35,398 nucleotides of DNA from an uncultured bacterium (GTDB taxonomy: Bacteria; Verrucomicrobiota; Kiritimatiellia; CAIVKH01): the NCBI GenBank assembly GCA_903906425.1, contig CAIVKH010000331.1:1-35398 (forward strand), written 5' to 3'. Below are positions 1-6,957 of this stretch, in pieces. The position numbers and the translations under genes are program-made. Each line of letters starts with the position of its first letter. The stretch's first letter is position 1. The notes beneath the pieces are model-generated. The model saw only the letters and a list, made by a program, of their open reading frames with translations. It searched no databases and had not been told where the DNA came from.

Positions 1-1
1 C

Positions 2-883
2 GCGTCGGTGGTGGTGCCGTTCGCCGCGCTGTTCTGGTTCTTCGGCTCGCTGCTCGTGGGGCAGATTCTCGGCTTCTTCCACCATATTCCCGACTGGATT
101 CACAGCGCGCAGGAATGGCTGACGGCGCATGCGCCGCAGCTCAACGTCTTGTGGACCGAGCACGGGATGAACGAAAAGGTCCAGAATCTCGTGCAGGAGC
201 AGGGCGGGCAAATCGCGCGCGGAATTGCGGGCGCGGGCGGCAGCATGCTTTCGGCGGGCGCGAGCGTGTTTCACGCGCTCACCGGACTTTTCGGCTGGGT
301 CGTCATGCCGGTCTATTTTGTTTTTCTGATCCAGGCCGAGCCGATGCGGCGCGAGAAAATCGAGGCGCTCATGCCGTTCTTGAAAGCCGAAACGCGCGCC
401 GACGTGATTTATCTCGGCGGCGAATTCGTCAACATCATCATCGCCTTTTTTCGCGGCCAGCTGCTCATCGCGCTCACGCAGGGCGTCCTCTATGCGATCG
501 GCTTCAAGCTCATCGGCATTCCGTACGGCATCGTCATCGGCATCCTGATGGGCTTGCTCAACACCATTCCCTATCTCGGCACGCTCACCGGCCTTTCGAT
601 CGTTTTGCCGACGGCATTTTTTCACGCGGGCGGCGGCAGCGGCAGCGCCGTGCTGGCGGGCGTCGTGTTCTTCGTCGCTCACGCGGCGGAAAGTTATTTT
701 CTCACGCCGCGAATCATGGGCAACCGCACCGGGCTTCATCCGATGGTGATCATCTTCGCGCTGTTTTTCTGGGGCACCGCGCTGGGCGGAATTCTCGGCA
801 TGGTCTTTGCGATTCCGCTCACCGCGTTTCTGGTCGTGTTCTGGCGGCTGCTGAAATCGAAATACATCAAGGAGCTTGTCTGA
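2..883 (+). CDS. AI-2E transporter family permease, 5' partial
   Basis: The reading frame is open from the left edge, so the true start lies outside the window; about 293 residues are visible against a usual length near 350. The protein has the hydrophobic plan of the AI-2E transporter / PerM family (PF01594): one or two N-terminal membrane segments, an amphipathic middle region (roughly residues 40-80), then several closely packed membrane helices, including the glycine-rich stretch around GIPYGIVIGILMGLLNTIPY that is typical of the family. These are inner-membrane exporters or antiporters whose substrate varies, so the AI-2 label should not be taken literally. It ends 2 bp before the next small gene and is probably co-transcribed with it. 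Confidence 0.85.
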   Translation, partial: ASVVVPFAALFWFFGSLLVGQILGFFHHIPDWIHSAQEWLTAHAPQLNVLWTEHGMNEKVQNLVQEQGGQIARGIAGAGGSMLSAGASVFHALTGLFGWVVMPVYFVFLIQAEPMRREKIEALMPFLKAETRADVIYLGGEFVNIIIAFFRGQLLIALTQGVLYAIGFKLIGIPYGIVIGILMGLLNTIPYLGTLTGLSIVLPTAFFHAGGGSGSAVLAGVVFFVAHAAESYFLTPRIMGNRTGLHPMVIIFALFFWGTALGGILGMVFAIPLTAFLVVFWRLLKSKYIKELV

Positions 884-885
884 CC

Positions 886-1065
886 GTGAAAAAAATCATC
901 GGCTTCATCCTGATCGGGATCGCCGCGCTTATCCTCATTTTGAACGTCGGCTTCACCGACGGCGTGACCGTCAACCTGCTGCTTGGAAAAATCCACACCG
1001 CAAAATCCATCGTCATGCTCGCCTCCATCGCGCTCGGCGTCGCCATCGGGCTTTTGATGAAGTGA
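886..1065 (+). CDS. LapA-like small two-helix membrane protein
   Basis: A 59-residue protein starting with GTG two bases after the stop of the permease. It consists of two hydrophobic helices (about residues 3-20 and 42-58) joined by a short loop containing the N-x(8-10)-V-x-x-L-L-G pattern seen in the LapA / DUF1049 family, where the second helix ends in G-x-x-I-G-L-L. In Proteobacteria LapA helps lipopolysaccharide assembly; here the role is unknown and only the architecture is recognisable. A longer overlapping frame through this region fits no protein family and was not used. The tight spacing suggests translation coupled to the permease. Confidence 0.6.
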   Translation: MKKIIGFILIGIAALILILNVGFTDGVTVNLLLGKIHTAKSIVMLASIALGVAIGLLMK

Positions 1066-1147
1066 CCGCGCTGAATTTTTGTTTTGTGCCCGCCGCGGCC
1101 GTTCGTGGATATTCTGCCGTCGTTCAATTTTTCTTGAGGAGATGGCC

Positions 1148-2377
1148 ATGAGTGAAATTTGTCTTCCAACGGTGCGTGCATTGCAGCAGCGCGGCGTGGT
1201 GTTTCATGCGCCGCATACGGTTCACATTGACACATCCGTGAATCCCGGCCGCATCGCGGCGGGCGTCGAGATTCATGCGGGCTGCCGCATTTCGGGAAAA
1301 TACACGTCCATCGGCCCGGAGTGCGTCATCGGCGAGGAGGGGCCGGTGACGATGGACGACGTTCAACTTGGCGCGGGCGTCGAGGTGAGGGGCGGATATT
1401 TTTCCGGCGCGACGCTGCTCGACGGTGCGAGCATGGGCGGCAGCGCGCATGTGCGGCCGGGGACGCTGCTCGAAGAGCAGGCCAGCGGCGCGCACGCGGT
1501 CGGCTTCAAGCAGACCGTGCTGATGACGTTTGTCACGACGGGCAGCCTCGTGAATTTTTGCGACTGCCTGATGGCCGGCGGGACGAACCGGAAATATCAC
1601 AGCGAAGTCGGCTCGTCGTATGTTCATTTCAATTTCACGCCACACCAGGACAAGGCGACGGCCTCGCTCATCGGCGATGTTCCGCGCGGCGTGATGCTCG
1701 ACCAGCCGCCGATTTTTCTCGGTGGTCAGGGCGGGATTGTCGGGCCGGGCCGCGTTGAATTCGGCTGCCTGATTCCGGCGGGCGCAATCTTGCGCGAGGA
1801 CGCGCTGGAGCGGAACAAGATCATCTATCCGCGCCCGCTTCCGCATGGCGAAATGAAACCCTATGCGATGGGCGCCTACCGCGACATCCGCCGTATCGTC
1901 GTGAACAACCTGATTTACCTTGGCAACATCCGCGCGCTGAAATGCTGGTACGCGTACATCCGCCGCGGCTACCTGCTGCGCACGCCGCACGGCGAGGCGT
2001 GCTACGAGGGCGCGCTGCGGCAGCTCAAGGCGATCGAGGCCGAGCGCCTGAGCCGGCTGCGCGAATTCGCAAACAAGCTCTCGCACTCGATCGAGCTTTT
2101 GCAGGGCCATCCCGGCGCGGAGCGCTGGGTGCTTCACCAGAAGAGTTTTCTGGAGAGCTGGCCCGGCATCGAATCGAAGCTTCACGTTGACGAATGCGAA
2201 TGCGTTGATGCGCCGGATCGCGATGAGCTTTTGAATGCGATCAATCGCATGAGCCACGGTGCAGGTTATGTTGAGATGATCCAGTCGCTCGCCCCGGCGG
2301 CGAAGCAGGCGGGAACGCGATGGTTGCAGGCGATTGTGGACAACGTCGCCCGCGCGTGGCTGCCACCGGCGGCGTAG
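1148..2377 (+). CDS. Left-handed beta-helix (GlmU C-domain-like) protein
   Basis: A 409-residue protein. The ATG at 1148 is chosen because AGGAG (1137-1141) lies six bases upstream; an in-frame ATG at 1142 sits too close to that site. Residues of about 25-240 have the hexapeptide rhythm of left-handed beta-helix acyltransferases and sugar-nucleotide enzymes (for example AAGVEIHAGCRISG, IGPECVIGEEG, GGIVGPGRVEFGCLIPAGA), with conserved-looking segments GGTNRKYHSEVG and FNFTPHQDKATASLIGD. Residues of about 270-409 are predicted helical and charged, an unusual extension for this fold. The gene is followed after 19 bp by glmM, so a role in UDP-GlcNAc supply, as the acetyltransferase/uridyltransferase partner, is a reasonable inference. 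No GlmU N-terminal pyrophosphorylase domain is present. Confidence 0.7.
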   Translation: MSEICLPTVRALQQRGVVFHAPHTVHIDTSVNPGRIAAGVEIHAGCRISGKYTSIGPECVIGEEGPVTMDDVQLGAGVEVRGGYFSGATLLDGASMGGSAHVRPGTLLEEQASGAHAVGFKQTVLMTFVTTGSLVNFCDCLMAGGTNRKYHSEVGSSYVHFNFTPHQDKATASLIGDVPRGVMLDQPPIFLGGQGGIVGPGRVEFGCLIPAGAILREDALERNKIIYPRPLPHGEMKPYAMGAYRDIRRIVVNNLIYLGNIRALKCWYAYIRRGYLLRTPHGEACYEGALRQLKAIEAERLSRLREFANKLSHSIELLQGHPGAERWVLHQKSFLESWPGIESKLHVDECECVDAPDRDELLNAINRMSHGAGYVEMIQSLAPAAKQAGTRWLQAIVDNVARAWLPPAA

Positions 2378-2396
2378 AACTTTTTTGGAAAAACAA

Positions 2397-3749
2397 ATGG
2401 CCAGATTATTTGGAACAGACGGAGTTCGCGGCGTCGCGAACATGCCGCCGATGACGGCGGAAATGGTGCTCGATATCGGGCGCGCGACGGCGTTCGTGGT
2501 GAAGCGGCACACGAAGCACCGGCCGAAGATTGTCATCGGCAAGGACACGCGGGCCAGCGGCTACATGCTCGAGAATGCGCTGACGGCGGGCATCACCTCG
2601 ATGGGCGTGGACGTGCTGCTGCTCGGCCCGATCCCGACGCCGGGCATCGCGTTCATCACCCGCAGCATGAGGGCGGACGCGGGCCTCGTGATCTCGGCGT
2701 CGCACAATCCGTATCAGGACAACGGCATCAAAATCTTTTCGCGCGACGGCTACAAACTTCCCGATTCGGCGGAGGACGAAATCGAGGATTTGATCACGAG
2801 CGGGCGCATCAAGGACATCCGGCCGACCGCCGACGAGATCGGCCGCGCGAAACGAATTGATGACGCGCTGGGCCGCTACATCGTTTTTTGCAAAAACACC
2901 TTTCCCGAGGATCTGAGCATCGAGGGCATGAAGATCGTCGTGGATTGCGCGAACGGCGCGACCTACAAGGCCGCGCCGATCATCTTCTGGGAACTCGGCG
3001 CGGAGGTGACGGCGATCCACTGCGAGCCGAACGGGCTGAACATCAATGACGGCTGCGGCTCGCAGCATACGCAGGACTTGAGCGCGAAGGTACGCGAGGC
3101 GAAGGCGCAGATCGGCCTGGCGTTCGACGGCGATGGCGACCGGCTGATCGTCGTGGACGAGAACGGCGTCGAGCTGACGGGCGATCACGTGCTGGCGATT
3201 TGCGGCAACGAACTGAAGACCCGCGGCCAGTTGAAGAACAATCTGCTGGTCACGACCGTCATGGCGAACTTCGGCCTGAACGTGGCGCTGAAGAAACTCG
3301 GCATCGGCTTCGCCACCGCGCAGGTCGGCGACCGCTACGTCCTCGAAATGATGCGCGAGCGCGACGCGATCCTCGGCGGCGAGGCGTCGGGCCACCTGAT
3401 TTTCCACCAGCACCACACCACCGGCGACGGCCTGATTTCCGCGCTACAACTTCTCTCGGCGATGCAGGCCTCGCAGAAGCCGCTTTCCGAACTGGCGAAG
3501 ATCATGACGGTGACGCCGCAAAAGATGATCAACGTGAACGTGCGGCACAAACCGCCGCTGGAAACGAAGGCGGAAATCCAGTCCGCAATTTCCGTGGCCG
3601 AAAAAGAACTCGGCGATCTCGGCCGCGTGCTGGTCCGCTATTCAGGCACCCAATCCATGTGCCGCGTGATGGTCGAGGGGCCGACCGCAGAAATGACGAA
3701 CCGCCTGACCAGGCAGATCGCCGCGGTGGTGGAAAAAGCACTGGCCTGA
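2397..3749 (+). CDS. glmM: Phosphoglucosamine mutase
   Basis: A 450-residue cytoplasmic enzyme that converts glucosamine-6-phosphate to glucosamine-1-phosphate for UDP-GlcNAc, and hence for peptidoglycan and LPS. All family landmarks are present: N-terminal FGTDGVRG, the phosphoserine loop ISASHNP with Ser102 (the same number as in E. coli GlmM), the metal loop DGDGDR (244-249), the sugar-binding loop GGEASGH and the C-terminal phosphate loop. In that last loop the usual SGTE reads SGTQ (RYSGTQ), a mild departure. Length is typical. The start is the ATG before ARLFGTDG; the upstream sequence is A-rich with only a weak ribosome site (TTGGAA), so it may be translationally linked to the beta-helix gene 19 bp upstream. 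Confidence 0.95.
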   Translation: MARLFGTDGVRGVANMPPMTAEMVLDIGRATAFVVKRHTKHRPKIVIGKDTRASGYMLENALTAGITSMGVDVLLLGPIPTPGIAFITRSMRADAGLVISASHNPYQDNGIKIFSRDGYKLPDSAEDEIEDLITSGRIKDIRPTADEIGRAKRIDDALGRYIVFCKNTFPEDLSIEGMKIVVDCANGATYKAAPIIFWELGAEVTAIHCEPNGLNINDGCGSQHTQDLSAKVREAKAQIGLAFDGDGDRLIVVDENGVELTGDHVLAICGNELKTRGQLKNNLLVTTVMANFGLNVALKKLGIGFATAQVGDRYVLEMMRERDAILGGEASGHLIFHQHHTTGDGLISALQLLSAMQASQKPLSELAKIMTVTPQKMINVNVRHKPPLETKAEIQSAISVAEKELGDLGRVLVRYSGTQSMCRVMVEGPTAEMTNRLTRQIAAVVEKALA

Positions 3750-3855
3750 ATTTGGAGCGACGGCGTCACTCCATGCACCAAGCATGGCGGTGCCGGAAGC
3801 GATGCTTGAACGCATGTGAACTGGCGAGTAACGTTTGTTTTGTTTGAGGGAACAA

Positions 3856-4086
3856 ATGATGCATGGAATGGTGGAAATTATTGATGAGGCGGCGGCGCTT
3901 CCGGTTGAAAAGCGAGCCATGGTCGTTGATTCGTTGCTGCGTTCCATGAACGCGCCCGATCCCGAAACTGACCGGCAGTGGGCATCCGTGGCGAAACGCC
4001 GGCTCGACGAACTGCGATCAGGGCGAGTCAAAGCAGTTCCCGGCGATGAAGTATTTGCCCGGGTCCGCGCACGATTCGCGAGATGA
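3856..4086 (+). CDS. Addiction-module antitoxin (TIGR02574-like)
   Basis: A 76-residue acidic/basic mixed helix protein starting at the ATG six bases after GAGG (3846-3849). The sequence pattern (EIIDEAAALPVEKRAMVVDSLL, then a W-x-x-x-A-x-x-R-L-D-E-L segment and a GD-E tail) matches the 'putative addiction module component' family (PF09720), unstable antitoxins normally paired with a ParE/RelE toxin. The stop overlaps the ATG of the next frame (ATGA, 4083-4086), the usual arrangement for such pairs. Because the downstream toxin is broken, this antitoxin is probably an orphan; it could still bind its own promoter. Confidence 0.8.
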   Translation: MMHGMVEIIDEAAALPVEKRAMVVDSLLRSMNAPDPETDRQWASVAKRRLDELRSGRVKAVPGDEVFARVRARFAR

Positions 4087-4235
4087 AATTTGCCTTTCAT
4101 CCCGAAGCCGAGGCGGAATTCAACGACGCGATCTCGTGGTACGAAGACCGCGAGCAAGGACTCGGCGAGTCTTCGCGCAAGAGCGCATCGTCACGGAAGC
4201 CGTCTTGCCCGCGGCGGGCTGCGACGGCACTACCA
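4083..4235 (+). pseudogene. ParE/RelE-type toxin remnant, frameshifted and truncated
   Basis: The first 29 codons read as a ParE-family toxin N-terminus (MKFAFHPEAEAEFNDAISWY...GLGE), starting in an ATGA overlap with the antitoxin. After codon 29 the frame becomes meaningless, whereas inserting one base at about 4172 would continue as SFAQE, as expected for ParE (GLG-x-x-F-x-x-E). Beyond roughly 30 more bases no frame resembles a toxin, and the sequence runs into palindromic repeats. I read this as a one-base deletion plus loss of the 3' two thirds. The end coordinate is approximate. Confidence 0.7.
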
Positions 4236-4273
4236 ACAGGCTCCCCGGCGGCAGGACGGCGCCGCTCCAATTC

Positions 4274-4320
4274 TTCCAATCATTGGAACGTTGCGCGGAC
4301 GCATATTTCCAATGATTGGA
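4274..4320. repeat. Paired 15-bp palindrome (site 1), 33-bp register
   Basis: TTCCAATCATTGGAA (4274-4288) is followed by TTCCAATGATTGGAg (4307-4321, last base changed). Centres are C then G. This is the only canonical pair with a 33-bp instead of a 32-bp start-to-start distance. It lies in a convergent gap, and its right arm abuts the compound inverted repeat that begins at 4318. Confidence 0.9.
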
Positions 4321-4427
4321 GGGCGCGGTTACACCCGCGCCGTTGGCGATTCCTATCGCCAAATCCGGCCTCGCGAATCATCCGGCCCGTCCGAACGGGC
4401 CGCGGCGCGGGTGTAACCGCGCCCTCC
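4318..4427. repeat. Compound inverted repeat with 24-bp perfect arms
   Basis: The arms 4318-4341 and 4404-4427 are exact reverse complements (GGAGGGCGCGGTTACACC and its continuation). Between them lie a TTGGCGAT/ATCGCCAA hairpin (about 4343-4362) and a GGCCCGT/ACGGGCC hairpin. It carries no ORF of its own and sits just after the decayed toxin gene. It resembles the REP-like hairpin elements elsewhere in this window in plan, though not in sequence. Confidence 0.85.
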
Positions 4428-4444
4428 ATCGCACCGTCAGGGCA

Positions 4445-5164
4445 TCAGGGCGGGGCGGGCGGGGCGGGCGGTTCTTCTTCCTGCGAGCGGACGGCGTCCT
4501 CCAGCAGGGACTGGTTGAAAAAAAGCGCGACTTTTTCCGGCTGCTTCATGAACTTGATCGCCAGCGTCAGCAGGTTCACCGTCATCTGCGCCTCGAGAAC
4601 TCCGCGGGCGGCATAGAGCGCATCGCGCGCGCCGGTCACGTCGCTCTTCTGATCGAGCTGCGCGGCGCGGGCAGTAACAAACGCCGCGCGCAGGCTGGTG
4701 AACTCTGTGACCATCGGCACGCCGAGATCGGTCTGGAACGCGGTGGTCTTGGTGACCATGCGGTCCATCAGGACTTCGGCGTTGGCCATCGTGGCGCGGT
4801 TGTATTCGCTCAGCCCGCGCGGGAAGAACTGCTCATATTGCGGACTCGGCTTGCCGAACGCCCCCTTGATCGTGCCCTCGCGGCGGCGCACGTGCATCTG
4901 GAACGCCTCCAGCGCCTGATCCTTGGTCATCGTCCCGCCCTCGCGTGACGCGGTCTGCGAATCGCGCTCCGACATCGCGTTGTTGAACGCATCGAACGCC
5001 GTCTGCGTTGGCGTGACCAGCGCCAGCAACTGGCCGGCATACGGCCCCGCATCATTTTGGCCCTTGAGCTTGGCCAGATGATCCTCCGAAAACAGCAGGC
5101 ACTCGTCGAAGCTGATCGCCGGGTCCTCGAATGGAATCTCGAAATACTTCTTCAGATCTATCAT
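4445..5164 (-). CDS. Conserved-looking protein of unknown function
   Basis: A 239-residue soluble protein with no signal peptide or membrane helix. The ATG at 5164 is preferred over an upstream frame extension because AGGA precedes it and the extension is low-complexity and shared with repeats. The N-terminus IDLKKYFEIPFED and the central FDECLLFSEDHLAKL...YAGQLLAL region look globular; the rest is mostly helical, and the C-terminus ends in a proline-rich tail (EEEPPAPPAPP). I do not recognise a family. It is flanked downstream by palindromic repeats and upstream by a 42-bp tandem array, so the gene sits in a repeat-rich accessory patch. Confidence 0.6.
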   Translation of the reverse strand: MIDLKKYFEIPFEDPAISFDECLLFSEDHLAKLKGQNDAGPYAGQLLALVTPTQTAFDAFNNAMSERDSQTASREGGTMTKDQALEAFQMHVRRREGTIKGAFGKPSPQYEQFFPRGLSEYNRATMANAEVLMDRMVTKTTAFQTDLGVPMVTEFTSLRAAFVTARAAQLDQKSDVTGARDALYAARGVLEAQMTVNLLTLAIKFMKQPEKVALFFNQSLLEDAVRSQEEEPPAPPAPP

Positions 5165-5294
5165 TTTGCCCGTCCTTTCATGTTTTGGTTGTTGCACTGA
5201 ACCTCTCGACGCCCATCGAAATTGGCCCCACTTGACATGGCCCCAGCGCGGCGGATCGGTTTCTGACATCTTATTCCATGCCTCCACAGCCGTT

Positions 5295-5546
5295 GGATAT
5301 ACCTATGAAAAGTTGCAAGCCTCTTCGACATTCGTCGGAGATACCCATGAAAATTTGTGACCCACTCCGACATTCGTCGGAGATACCCATGAATATTTGT
5401 GAGGCGGTCCTACGCGCGTAGGAGACACTCGTGAAAATTTGTGAGGCTGTTCTACGCGCGTAGGAGACACTCACGAAAATTTGTGAGGCTATTCTACGCG
5501 CGTAGGAGACACTCACGAAAATTTGTGAGCCAGTCCGACGGATGGC
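5295..5546. repeat. 42-bp tandem repeat array, six units, each with a hairpin
   Basis: Units start at 5295, 5337, 5379, 5421, 5463 and 5505, each exactly 42 bp. Read on the plus strand a unit is GGAG-(6 nt)-ATG/GTG/ACG-AAAATTTGTGA followed by a short inverted repeat. The stem is CCGAC/GTCGG in the early units and CCTAC or CTAC/GTAGG or GTAG in units 3-5, so both arms change together. The first unit is degenerate and the last loses its stem. The surrounding stretch 5165-5733 contains no convincing gene; a long minus-strand open frame there only reflects the 14-codon periodicity. Confidence 0.9.
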
Positions 5547-5733
5547 AAAGCCGGAAATGAGGAGGCTGAAATGAGGAAGCTTTGAAAAGACAAGGGAAAC
5601 AAAAGAAGAGAATCGCGCCCGCTGCGCGAAGTCATGATTCACGAAAAAATGTGGAGACGATCTTTTCATGTCCACCCGCACCACCAACATCACGATGCGA
5701 ATAATTTCATTTCCAATTTGCCACGTCAATAGA

Positions 5734-6582
5734 TTATTTGATGATTTCGCACTTCGACATCTGCTCCTGCAAGCGCTTCACGCCCGCATCCGTCACCTTT
5801 GTCCCCGTCAAATTGAGCAATTGCAGCGCAAGGAGCTTCTCCACATGTTTCAGCCCTGTATCCGTCACTCGCGTTTTCGACAAGTCGAGGTGTTTCAGCG
5901 AGGAAAGCTTCTCAATATGCTGAAGTCCCTCGTCCGTCACTAGGGTCTGCGATAAGACGAGTGCTTGCAGCGCGGGCAGCTTCGTCAGATGTTGAAGTCC
6001 AATATCCGTCACCCTCGTTTCTGCCAAGAGGAGTTCTTGCAGCGCGGAGAGTTTCGCCACTTGCGCTAGCCCCGCATCCGTCACTCGTGTTTCCGACAAG
6101 TCCAGTTCCTGAAGCGAAGCCAGCTTCGCCAGAAGGTTCACTGTCGCATCCGACGCCTGTGTTTTCCGCAAAGAGAGCTTATGCAAAGCAGACAGCTTCT
6201 CCAGATGTTCAAGCCCCGCATCTGTCACCTGCTTTCCCGATAAATAGAGATCTTCGAGCGCGGAAAGTTCCTCCAGATGCCTGAGGTCTGAGTCGGTGAT
6301 CGTCGCCTTTTTGCGGGGTACGAAGAGATCAAACCCGTCGAGCGATGATGGCAAGGTCAGGATAGGAACTGTTGCGTCGCTCAACCCCAGCCGCTTCACA
6401 GCTACAAGATCATTGGTGGTGAGGGACGCGATATCCTTGCCTAGGTTCCGCGCAACCTGAAAGCAGACATTCCACGACAGATCTTTGATGCCGGTGCGAT
6501 GCGAGTGGATGGCGTAGCCGGTCGCGGCGGCGAAGAGCACGGCGGCGAGAATCCAGTACAGGCACATCCAGCGGGGCTTCAT
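5734..6582 (-). CDS. Leucine-rich repeat protein, membrane-anchored
   Basis: A 282-residue protein. Residues of about 6-25 form a hydrophobic N-terminal segment (signal anchor or uncleaved signal), so most of the chain is probably extracytoplasmic. From about residue 90 there are seven to eight LRRs of 24 residues with the pattern L-x-x-L-x-L-x-x-T-x-V-T-D-x-G-L, the cysteine-free variant common in Planctomycetes and Verrucomicrobia. Such repeats mediate protein binding; the partner is unknown. The start ATG is preceded by AGGAAG. The DNA repeats are strongly similar to each other, suggesting internal duplication. No linked gene hints at its role. Confidence 0.85.
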   Translation of the reverse strand: MKPRWMCLYWILAAVLFAAATGYAIHSHRTGIKDLSWNVCFQVARNLGKDIASLTTNDLVAVKRLGLSDATVPILTLPSSLDGFDLFVPRKKATITDSDLRHLEELSALEDLYLSGKQVTDAGLEHLEKLSALHKLSLRKTQASDATVNLLAKLASLQELDLSETRVTDAGLAQVAKLSALQELLLAETRVTDIGLQHLTKLPALQALVLSQTLVTDEGLQHIEKLSSLKHLDLSKTRVTDTGLKHVEKLLALQLLNLTGTKVTDAGVKRLQEQMSKCEIIK

Positions 6583-6947
6583 GGTTTCTTCTTCCTGTCT
6601 GCGATTCTGCCGCCGCGCGCGTTGCGGGTCAATTCGTGATGCGGTGAGGGCGGTTCCGGGTTTGTAGTCCCGGCTTCAGCCGGAATCTTTCTTCACACGT
6701 CTTTCGCACAAGAGTTCCGCCTGAAGGCGGGACTACGAACGATGGCGCATTGCGCGCGGGGGGCGCGGCGGTTATGTTGTGCGGGATTTTTTGGATGAAG
6801 ACGCGGGTGAAATATATTTCAGGTGGTCCGTGCGCTCCGCGCGCGGGCATCGTCGCACGGCGTGCGACGAGCACTAGAATTTTCGGCGGCAAGATGCCGC
6901 CGCTCCCAGTTTCCAATGATTGGAAAGTTGCGCGGCGGCTTTTTCCA
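6583..6947. other. Gene-free stretch made of several palindromic repeats
   Basis: Between the divergent LRR and lipoprotein genes I see no coding sequence. It holds the GTAGTCCCG inverted repeat (6660-6740), a perfect CGTCGCACG/CGTGCGACG palindrome (6851-6869), a GGCGGC-AAGAT-GCCGCC hairpin (6885-6901) and the first member of palindrome site 2 (6911-6925). Promoters for the flanking genes must lie here but none is clear. Confidence 0.7.
6660..6740. repeat. GTAGTCCCG-type inverted repeat
   Basis: Arms 6660-6685 and 6715-6740 match in inverted orientation at 23 of 26 positions. Each arm also contains its own hairpin, CCGGCTTCAGCCGG on the left and the complement of CCGCCTTCAGGCGG on the right; the two inner differences are compensatory, preserving both hairpins. 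It is a REP-like element with no coding content. Confidence 0.85.
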
Positions 6948-6957
6948 ATGATTGGAA
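6911..6957. repeat. Paired 15-bp palindrome (site 2), supplies a start codon
   Basis: TTCCAATGATTGGAA occurs at 6911-6925 and again at 6943-6957, 32 bp apart. Both centres are G, the only simple pair without complementary centres. The ATG inside the second copy (6948-6950) is the best start codon for the downstream lipoprotein. Confidence 0.9.

Noticed and set aside
1084..1115. Promoter TTGTGC ... TATTCT before the beta-helix gene
   Set aside because: The spacer would be 20 bp, outside the usual 16-18 range, and the gene is probably read through from upstream.
1124..2548. 474-codon minus-strand open frame
   Set aside because: Antisense to the beta-helix gene and glmM; no recognisable motif, arginine/alanine-rich shadow frame.
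3750..3855. tRNA or small RNA after glmM
   Set aside because: A CCATGC/GCATGG hairpin is present, but no cloverleaf, terminator or promoter could be made out.
5271..5729. 152-codon minus-strand open frame with 14-residue repeats (ASQIFVSVSYARRT-like)
   Set aside because: The frame stays open only because the DNA repeat is 42 bp; it has no plausible ribosome site or domain, and the stems covary as nucleic acid and not as codons.
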